Positions 9,659 to 18,714 of a stretch of 64,000 nt of DNA are shown here, in pieces. The stretch's first letter is position 1; every line of letters begins with the position of its first letter. The stretch comes from Microbulbifer aggregans. GTDB lineage: Bacteria > Pseudomonadota > Gammaproteobacteria > Pseudomonadales > Cellvibrionaceae. The notes under the pieces were generated by a model, which was not told the origin of the DNA, did not search any database, and was given only the letters and a program-made list of their open reading frames with translations. The DNA lies in assembly GCF_001750105.1 (NCBI RefSeq), contig NZ_CP014143.1, positions 1,975,001 to 2,039,000 on the forward strand. Reading direction: 5' to 3'. Both the position numbers and the translations under genes were made by a program.

Positions 9659-11686
9659 TCAGGCGCTCTCCGCCAGGGCCTCGTGCCGGGCGATCAGTTC
9701 GGCCACCACGCCAGGGTCTGCCAGGGTGGAGATGTCGCCCAGCTGATCCACTTCGTCGGCGGCGATTTTGCGCAGGATACGGCGCATGATCTTGCCGGAG
9801 CGGGTCTTCGGCAGTCCCGGCGCCCATTGAATGACATCGGGCGTGGCGATGGGGCCGATTTCGCTGCGCAGCCAGTCCCGCAGGATGCGCTGCATTGCCT
9901 CGCTGGGTTGCTGGTCGCTGTTCAGGGTGACGTAGATGTAGATTCCCTGGCCCTTGATGTCGTGGGGGTAGCCCACCACCGCCGCCTCGGCCACGGCCGG
10001 ATGCGCCACCAGTGCACTCTCCAGCTCGGCGGTCCCCATGCGGTGACCGGAAACATTCAGTACATCGTCCACGCGCCCGGTAATCCAGTAGTAACCGTCC
10101 TCATCGCGGCGGGCACCGTCGCCGGTGAAGTACATCCCCTGGAAAGTGCTGAAATAGGTATCGATAAAGCGCTGATGGTCGCCGAATACGGTGCGCATCT
10201 GTCCCGGCCAGCTGTCCAGCAGTACCAGGTTGCCTTCGCTGGCGCCCTCCAGAAGATGGCCCTCGTTATCCACCAGTGCCGGGCGAATGCCGAAGAATGG
10301 GCGGGTTGCGGAGCCGGGTTTCAGGGCAGTGGCGCCGGGCAGTGGTGTCAGCAGCGCGGCCCCGGTTTCCGTCTGCCACCAGGTATCCACAATGGGGCAC
10401 TGGCCGCGGCCGAAGTGATCGTGGTACCAGCGCCAGGCCTCGGGGTTGATCGGCTCTCCCACGGTGCCCAGCAAGCGCAGGGAGGAGAGATCCGCACCCG
10501 CAGTGGGTTTGTCCCCTTCGGCCATCAGGGCGCGGATGGCGGTGGGTGCGATGTAGAGCACATCGATCTGGTGTTCGTCGATAATACTGGCGACACGCGT
10601 CACATCGGGATAGTTGGGCACGCCCTCGTACATCACCGTGGTGGCGCCGTTGGCCAGCGGGCCGTAGATGATGTAGCTGTGACCTGTGACCCAGCCGATG
10701 TCCGCGGCACACCAGAAACGCTCCCCGCGGCGGTAATCAAAAACATACTCGTGAGTGAGGCTGGCGTAAGTCAGGTAGCCGCCGCTGGTGTGCAGTACAC
10801 CCTTGGGTTTGCCGGTGGAGCCGGACGTGTAGAGGATAAACAGCGGGTCCTCCGCCCCCATCTCTTCAGGAGGGCAATCTTCACTCTGCTCAGACACCAG
10901 AGTTGCGTAATCCACATCGCGACCCGCGACCATGTTTACCCGGTCATCGGTGTAGTTCACCACCACCGCCTTCTCGACGGTTGTCTCCCGGCAGAGTTCG
11001 ATGGCCCGGTCCACATTTTCCTTCAGAACCACGGAGCGGCCACCGCGCTTGCCGGCGTTGGCGGTAATCACGATGCGGGAGTGGCCGTCATCCATGCGCC
11101 CGGCCAGTGCCTCGGGGGAGAAGCCGGCGAAGACTACCGAGTGCATTGCCCCGATGCGCGCACAGGCCAGCATGGCGACTGCGGCCTGGGGAATCATCGG
11201 CAGGTAGATGGTGACTACATCCCCCTTCTTTACCCCCAGGGACTTCAAGCCGTTAGCGAACTGGCACACTTCCCGGTGCAGCTCGCGGTAGCTGATCTCG
11301 CGGCTCTGGCCCGGCTCATCACCGACCCACAGGATGGCAGTGGTGTCGGCATGCTCGGCCAGGTGGCGGTCCAGGCAGTTGGCGGATACGTTGAGGGTGC
11401 CGTCTTCGTACCAGCGGATATGCAGGTCGTCCTTCTCGAACGACGTATCCTTCACTTTCGTGAACGGCTTGATCCAGTCGAGGCGTTGCCCCTGTTCCCG
11501 CCAGAAATCCTCATTGTCCTCGATGGAGCGCCGGTACATCTCCAGATACTGCTCTTCGTTGAGCAGCGACTGCTCGGCATAGTGCTTCGGCACAGGATAA
11601 ACGGATGCGTCTTTCACGTTGGCGGACCTCGCTGATTCTTCCATGGCCGGTGTCCCGGCATCGATTTTTTTGTGTGGTTCCATCAT
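9659..11686 (-). CDS. acs: Acetyl-CoA synthetase
   Basis: AMP-forming acetate:CoA ligase of 675 residues, converting acetate, ATP and CoA to acetyl-CoA. Seen: an N-terminal Acs cap region ([16 protein letters not shown]), the P-loop [12 protein letters not shown], the acetate-pocket region [16 protein letters not shown], the WWQTETG motif, YFTGDGA and the C-terminal [12 protein letters not shown]. Its Lys632 is equivalent to the catalytic Lys regulated by acetylation in Salmonella Acs (family knowledge). Length is normal; there are two adjacent ATGs at the start and an internal one 14 codons in, none with a strong ribosome site, so the exact N-terminus is uncertain. It is divergent from the porin/symporter operon and shares with it the repeat-containing intergenic region. 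Confidence 0.95.
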   Translation of the reverse strand: MMEPHKKIDAGTPAMEESARSANVKDASVYPVPKHYAEQSLLNEEQYLEMYRRSIEDNEDFWREQGQRLDWIKPFTKVKDTSFEKDDLHIRWYEDGTLNVSANCLDRHLAEHADTTAILWVGDEPGQSREISYRELHREVCQFANGLKSLGVKKGDVVTIYLPMIPQAAVAMLACARIGAMHSVVFAGFSPEALAGRMDDGHSRIVITANAGKRGGRSVVLKENVDRAIELCRETTVEKAVVVNYTDDRVNMVAGRDVDYATLVSEQSEDCPPEEMGAEDPLFILYTSGSTGKPKGVLHTSGGYLTYASLTHEYVFDYRRGERFWCAADIGWVTGHSYIIYGPLANGATTVMYEGVPNYPDVTRVASIIDEHQIDVLYIAPTAIRALMAEGDKPTAGADLSSLRLLGTVGEPINPEAWRWYHDHFGRGQCPIVDTWWQTETGAALLTPLPGATALKPGSATRPFFGIRPALVDNEGHLLEGASEGNLVLLDSWPGQMRTVFGDHQRFIDTYFSTFQGMYFTGDGARRDEDGYYWITGRVDDVLNVSGHRMGTAELESALVAHPAVAEAAVVGYPHDIKGQGIYIYVTLNSDQQPSEAMQRILRDWLRSEIGPIATPDVIQWAPGLPKTRSGKIMRRILRKIAADEVDQLGDISTLADPGVVAELIARHEALAESA

Positions 11687-11710
11687 GCAGCGCGCCCGCG
11701 AAAGCGCGTA

Positions 11711-11806
11711 TTAGACATAAGTCGAAACTTGCTGCTATTGGCTGAAATTTCTCTCCTGGATTTAGACATTAGTCGAAATACCCCCTGGGTTTAGACCAAT
11801 GGTTAA
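11711..11806. promoter_or_regulatory. Three dyad repeats in the acs-porin divergent promoter region (putative CrbR boxes)
   Basis: Three 16-base copies: TTAGACATAAGTCGAA at 11711-11726, TTAGACATTAGTCGAA at 11762-11777 and the weaker TTAGACCAATGGTTAA at 11791-11806. The first two fit the imperfect dyad TTAGAC-N4-GTCKAA. They sit between the divergent acs and porin/symporter genes, next to a CrbS/CrbR-like two-component pair. I infer that they are the regulator's binding sites; this is not known from the sequence alone. Confidence 0.6.
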
Positions 11807-11878
11807 TACCCGCTTTTTTGGAAACGCGCTTATATCGCTACTGCACCAATCAACCAGCCAGCGATGAGGGAGAGCGGT

Positions 11879-13216
11879 ATGAGTAAACCAATCGGAAAAT
11901 TCGTGGCTCGCCTCTCGGCGGGTCTGATCATTTCATCGGCCTGCCTGGGCTTTGCCAGTGCGCAGGACGCCGCAGCCGATGAGCCCACACCGGAAGAGCT
12001 GCAGCTGCGCATCGAGGAACTGCAGGCCCAGATCAGCAAACTGGCCGTACAGGCCGAGCGGGCAGAGCAGCGTATGGCCTCGCTGCCAGACCCGGAGCCC
12101 GAGCAGGCGCCAGCCGAGGGCACCAAGCTGCAGATCGGCGGCTACGTCAAACTGGACAGTAACCTCAGTGATTACTCTGATGGCGCCTCGGCCACTGCCG
12201 GCATCGGCGAAGATTTCCTGGTGCCCTCCACCATTCCGGTCGGCGGTGAGAGCGGCGAGGCCAAGTACCACGCCCACGCCAAGTCGACCCGGCTGTTCGT
12301 CAAGACCAGTACCGCGGTTGGTTCTGGTCAGGTGAACACGCATCTCGAGATCGATGCCATGGCCAGTGGCCAGGGCGATGAGCGTATCAGCAACTCCTAT
12401 GCGCAGCGCCTGCGCCACGCCTACGTCGACTGGCAGATAGATGCCAATCGCAGCCTGCTGGCCGGCCAGAGCTGGTCCACCTTTTTCAATGTGGGCGCGT
12501 TGCCAGAGGGGCTGGATTTCGTCGGTCCGGTGGGCACTATCTTCGAGCGCCAGCCACAACTACGCTTCACCCAGAAAGTCGGGTCCGGCAGCCTGCAGCT
12601 GGCAGCGGAGAACCCCGCCAGCACACTGTATAACGGCAGCGAGAATCCCTACGACGACAACAGCAGCCCTGACCTGATCCTGCGCTACAACAACAGCATC
12701 GGCGGACTGAGCTATTCCGTTGCCTCCATGAGCCGGGAGCTGGCCTACGAGGAAGGGGATCTGCGCGAATCCACGCGCGGTTACGCCATCAGCCTGTCGG
12801 GCAAGTTGCAGCTGGGCACAGACGATATCCGCTTTATGTACAGCTACGGCAATGCGCTGGGTCGTTACATGGGGCTCAACGGCTACCGCGCCGGCATTAT
12901 CGATGTGGATGGCGATATCGACCTGATCGACCAGTCCGGCGGCTTTATCGCCTGGCGCCATCCGTGGAGTCAGGCCTGGCGGACCAACGTGGTGCTGTCC
13001 ATGACCTCTGCCGATAACCCGGATACGGTCGCCGATACCACCGCCGCGGAATACCGTAGCGCACACCTGAACCTGCTCTATTCGCCGGTACCGAAACTCA
13101 CCCTGGGCGGTGAGTACATCCTGGCCACCAAGCAGGTGGAAAACGTCAGCGGATTGCTGGCGGATGACGAGGGCGACTTGCAGCGCCTGCAGTTTTCCGT
13201 CAAATATGCCTTCTGA
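11879..13216 (+). CDS. DcaP-like outer-membrane porin
   Basis: Outer-membrane channel of 445 residues. The ATG at 11879 has GAGGGAGAG upstream and starts a clean signal peptide (MSKPIGKF, hydrophobic stretch, cut after FASA). The frame is also open from 11864, which I reject for lack of a ribosome site. After the signal comes a short helical coiled-coil segment (about residues 37-70, EELQLRIEELQAQISKL). The barrel domain follows, beginning LQIGGYVKLDSNLSDY and ending in LQFSVKYAF with the terminal Phe typical of barrels. The pattern fits the DcaP family, which forms trimers that admit small acids. It is the first gene of a plus-strand unit with the symporter genes, so uptake of acetate or a similar acid across the outer membrane is a reasonable inference. 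Confidence 0.8.
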   Translation: MSKPIGKFVARLSAGLIISSACLGFASAQDAAADEPTPEELQLRIEELQAQISKLAVQAERAEQRMASLPDPEPEQAPAEGTKLQIGGYVKLDSNLSDYSDGASATAGIGEDFLVPSTIPVGGESGEAKYHAHAKSTRLFVKTSTAVGSGQVNTHLEIDAMASGQGDERISNSYAQRLRHAYVDWQIDANRSLLAGQSWSTFFNVGALPEGLDFVGPVGTIFERQPQLRFTQKVGSGSLQLAAENPASTLYNGSENPYDDNSSPDLILRYNNSIGGLSYSVASMSRELAYEEGDLRESTRGYAISLSGKLQLGTDDIRFMYSYGNALGRYMGLNGYRAGIIDVDGDIDLIDQSGGFIAWRHPWSQAWRTNVVLSMTSADNPDTVADTTAAEYRSAHLNLLYSPVPKLTLGGEYILATKQVENVSGLLADDEGDLQRLQFSVKYAF

Positions 13217-13253
13217 GGGAAAAACAATAATCAAGTCATATGGGAGATAAGCG

Positions 13254-13571
13254 ATGAGCTTTGAAAGTGAAAAGCACGCGGACGATTACTGGAAAGAAAA
13301 TCTCCGCATGATGCTGACCCTGCTCAGTATCTGGTTTGCGGTGTCCTTCGGTGCGGGCATCCTGTTTGTGGAAGAGCTGAATGCCATTCGCATCGGTGGA
13401 TTCAAACTCGGCTTCTGGTTTGCCCAGCAGGGCTCAATCTATGTGTTCCTGGCGTTGATCGTGGTGTATGTGGTCAAGATGAACAAGCTCGACCGTAAGT
13501 ACAACGTGCACGAGGATCACGAAGAACCAGATGAATTCGAAGAAGCCCTCGAAGAAGAGTTCACACACTAG
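13254..13571 (+). CDS. DUF4212 small subunit of a sodium/solute symporter
   Basis: Membrane protein of 105 residues with two predicted helices (about 20-40 and 55-76). Between and around them are conserved Trp-rich turns (LLSIWFAVSFGAGILF, GFWFAQQGSIYVFL), and the C-terminal tail is acidic. This is the DUF4212 family, whose genes regularly precede a VC_2705-type symporter. GGGAGATAAG lies just ahead of the ATG. The gene is 9 bases from the large-subunit gene downstream, so the two are almost certainly co-translated parts of one transporter. Confidence 0.88.
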   Translation: MSFESEKHADDYWKENLRMMLTLLSIWFAVSFGAGILFVEELNAIRIGGFKLGFWFAQQGSIYVFLALIVVYVVKMNKLDRKYNVHEDHEEPDEFEEALEEEFTH

Positions 13572-13580
13572 GAGCGGGTC

Positions 13581-15287
13581 ATGGATATTCAAACTCTCAC
13601 ATTTATCATCGTGGGGATCACCTTCGCGGTATATATCGGTATTGCCATCTGGTCCCGTGCCGGTTCGACCCACGACTTCTACGTCGCCAGCGGCGGCGTT
13701 AACCCGGTGGCCAATGGTATGGCCACGGCGGCGGACTGGATGTCCGCGGCCTCGTTTATCTCTATGGCGGGCCTGATCAGCTTTATGGGCTACGACGGCG
13801 CCGTCTACCTGATGGGTTGGACCGGTGGTTATGTGCTGCTGGCCCTGTGTCTGGCACCCTACCTGCGCAAGTTCGGTAAGTTCACGGTGCCGGCCTTTAT
13901 CGGTGACCGCTATTACTCGAATACCGCACGTACGGTTGCCGTGATCTGTGCCGTGTTTGTGTGCTTCACCTATGTGGCGGGCCAGATGCGCGGTGTGGGT
14001 GTAGTGTTCTCCCGCTTCCTTGAGGTGGATATTACCGCGGGAGTGATCATCGGCATGGCGATCGTGTTCTTCTACGCGGTGCTCGGTGGTATGAAGGGCA
14101 TTACCTACACTCAGGTGGCCCAGTACTGCGTACTGATCTGTGCCTACCTGGTGCCGGCCATTTTCATCTCCATCATGATGACCGGCCATGTGATCCCGCA
14201 GATCGGCTTCGGCAGTGAGTTGTCTGATGGTTCCGGTACTTTCCTGCTGGATAAACTGGATGGCCTGTCGACGGAACTGGGCTTCGCGGAATATACCTCG
14301 GGGACCAAGAGTACCATCGACGTGTTCTTTATTACCGCAGCACTGATGGTCGGTACTGCTGGCCTGCCGCACGTCATCGTGCGCTTCTTCACTGTACCCA
14401 AGGTGCGCGATGCACGGAAGTCCGCTGGCTGGGCGCTGCTGTTTATTGCACTGCTCTACACCACCGCTCCGGCGATCGCCACTTTTGCGCGGGTGAACAT
14501 GATCGATACGATCAACGGTCCGGATGCCCAGGGCACTGCTTATGAAGAGGCGCCGAGCTGGATCAGCAACTGGGAAAACACCGGCCTGATCTCCTGGGAG
14601 GACAAGAACGGCGACGGCAAGATGTTCTACTCCGGCGATGAGCGCAACGAGATGAATATCGACCGCGACATCATGGTGCTGGCCAACCCGGAAATCGCCG
14701 ACCTGCCGGCCTGGGTAATCGCACTGGTGGCCGCCGGTGGTATCGCTGCAGCACTGTCCACTTCGGCGGGCCTGTTGCTGGTGATCTCGACGTCGATTTC
14801 CCACGACCTGCTGAAGCGTAACCTGATGCCGCATATCAGTGACAAGCAGGAGCTGCGCTATGCGCGTATCGCCTCGGCGGTGGCCATCTGTATTGCCGGT
14901 TACCTGGGGATCAATCCACCGGGCTTCGTGGCGCAGGTGGTGGCATTCGCCTTCGGGCTTGCGGCATCGTCGTTCTTCCCGGCGATCATTCTGGGTATCT
15001 TCAGCAAGCGCATGAACAAGGAAGGGGCGATTGCGGGCATGATTTCCGGTATCACCTTTACCGCGGCCTACATCATCTACTTCAAGTTCATCAATCCTGC
15101 GGCCAATACGCCGGAAAACTGGTGGTTCGGTATCTCTCCCGAGGGGATCGGCACGCTGGGTATGCTGCTCAACTTCGGTGTCGCCATGGCGGTGGCACGC
15201 ATGACCGAAGACGCACCCAAGCATGTGCAGGAAATGGTGGCCAGTATCCGCTTCCCGAAAGGCGCGGGCGAAGCCAGCGCACATTAA
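13581..15287 (+). CDS. Sodium:solute symporter large subunit (VC_2705/ActP-like)
   Basis: SSS-family permease of 568 residues with about 13 predicted membrane helices. Family signatures are visible: the early helices with [20 protein letters not shown], the [13 protein letters not shown] segment and the helix [21 protein letters not shown] hydrophilic insert (about residues 310-370, with [14 protein letters not shown]) is typical of the VC_2705 subgroup that partners DUF4212 proteins. Location beside acs and a CrbS/CrbR pair points to acetate or another short organic acid as substrate (inference). A TAGGAGCGGG ribosome site precedes the ATG. Confidence 0.88.
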   Translation: MDIQTLTFIIVGITFAVYIGIAIWSRAGSTHDFYVASGGVNPVANGMATAADWMSAASFISMAGLISFMGYDGAVYLMGWTGGYVLLALCLAPYLRKFGKFTVPAFIGDRYYSNTARTVAVICAVFVCFTYVAGQMRGVGVVFSRFLEVDITAGVIIGMAIVFFYAVLGGMKGITYTQVAQYCVLICAYLVPAIFISIMMTGHVIPQIGFGSELSDGSGTFLLDKLDGLSTELGFAEYTSGTKSTIDVFFITAALMVGTAGLPHVIVRFFTVPKVRDARKSAGWALLFIALLYTTAPAIATFARVNMIDTINGPDAQGTAYEEAPSWISNWENTGLISWEDKNGDGKMFYSGDERNEMNIDRDIMVLANPEIADLPAWVIALVAAGGIAAALSTSAGLLLVISTSISHDLLKRNLMPHISDKQELRYARIASAVAICIAGYLGINPPGFVAQVVAFAFGLAASSFFPAIILGIFSKRMNKEGAIAGMISGITFTAAYIIYFKFINPAANTPENWWFGISPEGIGTLGMLLNFGVAMAVARMTEDAPKHVQEMVASIRFPKGAGEASAH

Positions 15288-15301
15288 ATTGCAACATCTC
15301 C

Positions 15302-15327
15302 GGCCCCGTATCCGCGGGGCCTTTTTT
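15302..15327 (+). terminator. Terminator of the porin-symporter operon
   Basis: Stem 15302-15308 with 15315-15321 (GC-rich, 7 bp), loop of 6 bases, then six T. It lies 15 bases after the symporter stop. Confidence 0.88.
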
Positions 15328-15410
15328 CCATTCAGTCAGTAGTGAATGGTTGTCTTCTACTACCATCTTTGCGGGTTGTTCAGGCTCCTTGAAAGAACAC
15401 CCGCTTTTTT
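15328..15410 (+). other. Two further hairpins, the second terminator-like
   Basis: Directly after the operon terminator there is a 7-bp perfect stem (15328-15334 with 15343-15349). A longer stem with a one-base bulge follows (15371-15381 with 15395-15404), then six T at 15405-15410. It may be a backup terminator, or the structured body and terminator of a small RNA of about 80 bases. No plus-strand coding frame fits. Confidence 0.45.
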
Positions 15411-15419
15411 ATCGTCGCC

Positions 15420-15935
15420 TCAGGCCTGATCGGATTCCCACGCCATCAGCAGTAGCTCTTCATCATCGTTGGGTAACTGGATCTTGCGCTCCTGCTGCAT
15501 GCCCAGCTTTTCCAGAAGTTGTACTGATGGCAGGTTGGCTGGCTGGGCTATGGCCACGACGCGTTTGAGACCGACAACGTCCCGGGCAAACTGCATCACT
15601 GCTTCCGCTGCCTCCAGCGCATAACCCTGGCTGCGGAAATCCGGCAGTAAGGCAAAACCGATGTCCACATCGTCCAGACCATCACGCTTGACCAGGCCGC
15701 AGAGGCCGATAGGCTTGCCATCCTTCAATTCCACCTTGTACATCCCGAAGTTCTGCCGCTTGTAGGCCGCAATGGGGCCGTCGATGATATAGCGGCGCGC
15801 GTCCTCTTCATTGCGGACGCCACGATCGCCCACATTGCGCAGGAAATCCGGGTCGTTGAGAACGGCGAGCATCAGCGGAGCGTCGTCTTCCGTCATTTCA
15901 CGAAGGACCAGTCGCGGGGTTTCGAGCTTGAACAT
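15420..15935 (-). CDS. GNAT-family N-acetyltransferase (RimJ/RimL-like)
   Basis: Acetyl-CoA-dependent acetyltransferase of 171 residues. It begins with the ETPRLVLREMTEDDAPLM signature of the Acetyltransf_3 group. The acetyl-CoA pyrophosphate loop is LLPDFRSQGYALEAA, followed by NLPSVQLLEKLGM near the C-terminus. Members modify protein N-termini, ribosomal proteins or small molecules, and the sequence does not tell which. It is a single minus-strand gene between the symporter operon and the GDSL esterase; no clear ribosome site precedes the ATG. Confidence 0.85.
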   Translation of the reverse strand: MFKLETPRLVLREMTEDDAPLMLAVLNDPDFLRNVGDRGVRNEEDARRYIIDGPIAAYKRQNFGMYKVELKDGKPIGLCGLVKRDGLDDVDIGFALLPDFRSQGYALEAAEAVMQFARDVVGLKRVVAIAQPANLPSVQLLEKLGMQQERKIQLPNDDEELLLMAWESDQA

Positions 15936-16055
15936 GTCGGTGTGCCGGATGGAAAAAACAGGGCTCTATCTTAGCAGCGGCGTCCGCGACGGATAAGCGG
16001 TTCGAATCGAAATGAAAGCGATCGAAAGAGGTGTATCTGGTGTCGTGCTGACAAA

Positions 16056-16082
16056 TAAAAACGCCCCCTGAAAAGGGGGCGT
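16056..16082 (-). terminator. Terminator of the GDSL autotransporter gene
   Basis: Minus-strand hairpin with an 8-bp perfect stem (16075-16082 with 16061-16068) followed by five T on the minus strand (plus A at 16056-16060). It lies 18 bases past the stop. Confidence 0.9.
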
Positions 16083-16100
16083 CTTCGAGTCGGCTGGCAA

Positions 16101-18467
16101 TCAGAACAGGTAATTCACGCTGATGGAGCCAGTCTCGGAAGTGGGACGCGCGGTGAGGTTGGCATTGACCGCGAGGCGGCTCGCCGCCTGCCAGCGCAGG
16201 CCCACCATGGCACCGGCACCGTCTTCGAACAGGCCGGCTCCCTCACTGGAATAGCTGGGCATGGCGTTCATGTTACCGCCCATGGACTTCACGCCCACCT
16301 CCAGGGAATCGTCGTCGGTACCTGTGGTGTCCTCATACCAGAGTTGTCCGTAGGCACTGACAGTGTCCCAGCTGTGGCTGGCGAAGGCGCCCATGCGCAT
16401 GGTGGTATAGCGGCGCTCCTGGCTGCCGAAATGCATACCGAACGGATCCTGCTCTGCACCGCTGGCATCGGTATAGGTAAAGCCATCGATGGCGTCCTCG
16501 GTGTAACCGTCCACCTCAACGGTCGCGCGAGTGACATTGGCGAAGGGACCCAGGCGGGTGGGGCCGGTGAGAATGTTGGCACCGGCGGTCATGCTCAGGG
16601 ACAGGTTCTCACCGGACGTCGTGGCATCCAGGCTGCTGTTGAAGCTGCTGCCCAGGCGGAACGCACGGCTGACATTGTCATAGTCCACATCCGTCATGGT
16701 CACGCTGGCATCCACAAACAGCACGTCGTAGTGGAAGCGGCCGAACATGCTGTAGTTGGTGGAGGTGGAATCCACTACGGATTGGGCGTTGTCCAGGCTG
16801 ATATCGGAGCGGCTCAGTGCAAAGCCGACTTCCGCATTGCTGCGCAGGGCGTAGGTGGCTCCAAGAATACCGCCACTGCCATCGCCGCTGAGGTTGGGGG
16901 CAAAGCCGCTGCTGTAATCCGTATTGCCGAACACGCCGCCCACGAACACGCCGGTCTGCGCATCGCTGTAGCGGGCGCCGAGCAGGTTTTCGTCGAGGGT
17001 ATTGGTATGGGTACGTGCTGCCTGCACACCGATATCGGGCAGCTGGCCCGCGACCTGGGAGGCATTGACGATCGCCGTGTAGTAATCGGCGAGCATATTC
17101 TGTGCGGCCTGGGTCGGATGCACGGCGTCGTTAAAGATCAGCTGGCTGTCATCGGGGTTTGTGCCATTGATGCCATAAACCGGGTGCTCGATACAGCCGC
17201 CACTGCCGTCGTAGCAGAGTTGCGACTGGTTGAATTCACCGGAGAAGCCCAGTGCGGCCGCATTGGCGAGGGAAACCTTGAGTACCCCATTCTGGTCGAC
17301 CAGCAATACCCCATCGATATCGCCAGCGGCATTCATTAGTGTGCTGTTGAATCCGTCCACCGCAGTACCCGCCTGGGCCAGGGTGGACTCGATGGCGGCA
17401 TTCAACTGTGCATCCGCTTCCTCTTGTGTGAGCAGGCCTGCCGCCACCGCGTTGGCGAGCTGTGCCGCTTCCGGGCTGTTGAGCACCGCCTGGCTGACGG
17501 CCGCAAACATACCCGGGGTGCTGCTGATATCCGGTACGTTGGAGACGAGAATGTAGTTGGCTCCCGCATTCGACAGCGCCTGGGCACCGTCGGCCAGCAT
17601 ATTGGCCGCGGTCTGTACCTCGGCACCGAACTGGGCGCCGTCGATCGTGCCGGACAGTAGCGAAGTGAAACCACCGAGCAAGTCGTTGCCGCCGCCATTG
17701 ATCCAGTAAAGCGCTTTGCCGTCTGCTCGCCCTGCGGTGGTTTCCAGGTAGCCAAGACCCAGTGGGTGCGGGTTACCGGTAATACCGGAATCGGCGACGA
17801 TGGCCGAGGGTGCGGCGTCGATCTGTGCCTGCAGGGCATCGGCCTGAGCCGTGTAACCGGCAGCGGTTACGGTATCGCCTGCGGCTTCAAACTGGGCTGC
17901 AGCTTCGCGCAGCTGGGCGACAATTTCCGGGCCCTGTAGCAGCAGCCCGAGCAGGTCCAGGTCTGCATAGAGGCCAGTGCTGGTCTCGCGGGTCGGGTCC
18001 GGAAGCAGGGCGCTGACAAAGTTGTGGTCGTTGACGTCCAGCGTCATGCCGTTCTGGGCCAGGTAATTGAAATAGCCCTCGGTGCCGAGAATGTTCAGCA
18101 GCACGTCCGCAGCGCGGTGGCCGCCCACCGCCCAGCCACCGCCCACGTTGGGCAGTGCCGCCTGCACCTGTGCCTGGGCAGAGGCCAGCAGTTCCGCCTC
18201 GCTCAACGCCGGATTCACTTCCGGCAGGCACAGGGCCAGACCGCCACAGGACGGGGTGACCGGACCCAGCCCCAGCTGTTGTGACATGATGCTGATGGCC
18301 GCTTGCTTGTCATCGCCGCTGGTGAATATGCCGGCATTGCCCACGTCGGTGAGGCTGTCACCAAAGGCAATGACCTGGGAAAAAGCGGGCTCGCCTGCTG
18401 AGGCAAAAGGGCTGGAAATTGAGGCAAGGGCGATAGCCGCAGCCAGGCTGCGTTTGACGTTGGGCAT
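16101..18467 (-). CDS. GDSL/SGNH esterase with autotransporter beta-barrel
   Basis: Surface esterase of 788 residues. A signal peptide (cut near FASA, residue 24) is followed by the SGNH hydrolase domain. Block I is FGDSLTDVG with Ser38, block III is NGGGNDLL, and block V is DAVHPTQAAQNMLADY. The last ~270 residues form the autotransporter barrel, ending SISVNYLF with terminal Phe. The layout matches EstA-type lipases/esterases exposed at the cell surface. The passenger domain has a long insert (about 100-230) rich in Ala and Gln that is not needed for the SGNH core. AGGAG lies just upstream of the ATG. The gene stands alone with its own terminator. Confidence 0.9.
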   Translation of the reverse strand: MPNVKRSLAAAIALASISSPFASAGEPAFSQVIAFGDSLTDVGNAGIFTSGDDKQAAISIMSQQLGLGPVTPSCGGLALCLPEVNPALSEAELLASAQAQVQAALPNVGGGWAVGGHRAADVLLNILGTEGYFNYLAQNGMTLDVNDHNFVSALLPDPTRETSTGLYADLDLLGLLLQGPEIVAQLREAAAQFEAAGDTVTAAGYTAQADALQAQIDAAPSAIVADSGITGNPHPLGLGYLETTAGRADGKALYWINGGGNDLLGGFTSLLSGTIDGAQFGAEVQTAANMLADGAQALSNAGANYILVSNVPDISSTPGMFAAVSQAVLNSPEAAQLANAVAAGLLTQEEADAQLNAAIESTLAQAGTAVDGFNSTLMNAAGDIDGVLLVDQNGVLKVSLANAAALGFSGEFNQSQLCYDGSGGCIEHPVYGINGTNPDDSQLIFNDAVHPTQAAQNMLADYYTAIVNASQVAGQLPDIGVQAARTHTNTLDENLLGARYSDAQTGVFVGGVFGNTDYSSGFAPNLSGDGSGGILGATYALRSNAEVGFALSRSDISLDNAQSVVDSTSTNYSMFGRFHYDVLFVDASVTMTDVDYDNVSRAFRLGSSFNSSLDATTSGENLSLSMTAGANILTGPTRLGPFANVTRATVEVDGYTEDAIDGFTYTDASGAEQDPFGMHFGSQERRYTTMRMGAFASHSWDTVSAYGQLWYEDTTGTDDDSLEVGVKSMGGNMNAMPSYSSEGAGLFEDGAGAMVGLRWQAASRLAVNANLTARPTSETGSISVNYLF

Positions 18468-18714
18468 GGTTTTCTCCTGATCGCAGATGACCTGCGCCCA
18501 ACGCTCGATTACTCGCCTGAATCAGTGAGTCCATTCGCTAAACCTGGGCGCAACTAAATTATTGTTTTTTCTATTCCTGCACCTCTAGGAACCTGGACAA
18601 TACTAGCGGATTGGATTATCGCAGGAAAAGTAATTCCTCCCGACGTTTGTGTCCGTTGGGTCACACTTTCTGGTGCGCGCGTACAATGCAGCGGCTCACT
18701 TGATTGTTGCAGCC

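Noticed and set aside
9587..11635. A 682-codon open frame on the plus strand across acs
   Set aside because: It is fully antisense to a highly conserved acetyl-CoA synthetase, its protein matches no family and has shadow-like composition. Long antisense frames are expected in GC-rich codon usage.
13434..15284. A 616-codon open frame on the minus strand across the symporter genes
   Set aside because: His/Arg/Gln/Gly-rich antisense shadow of the DUF4212 and symporter genes, without recognisable motifs or ribosome site.
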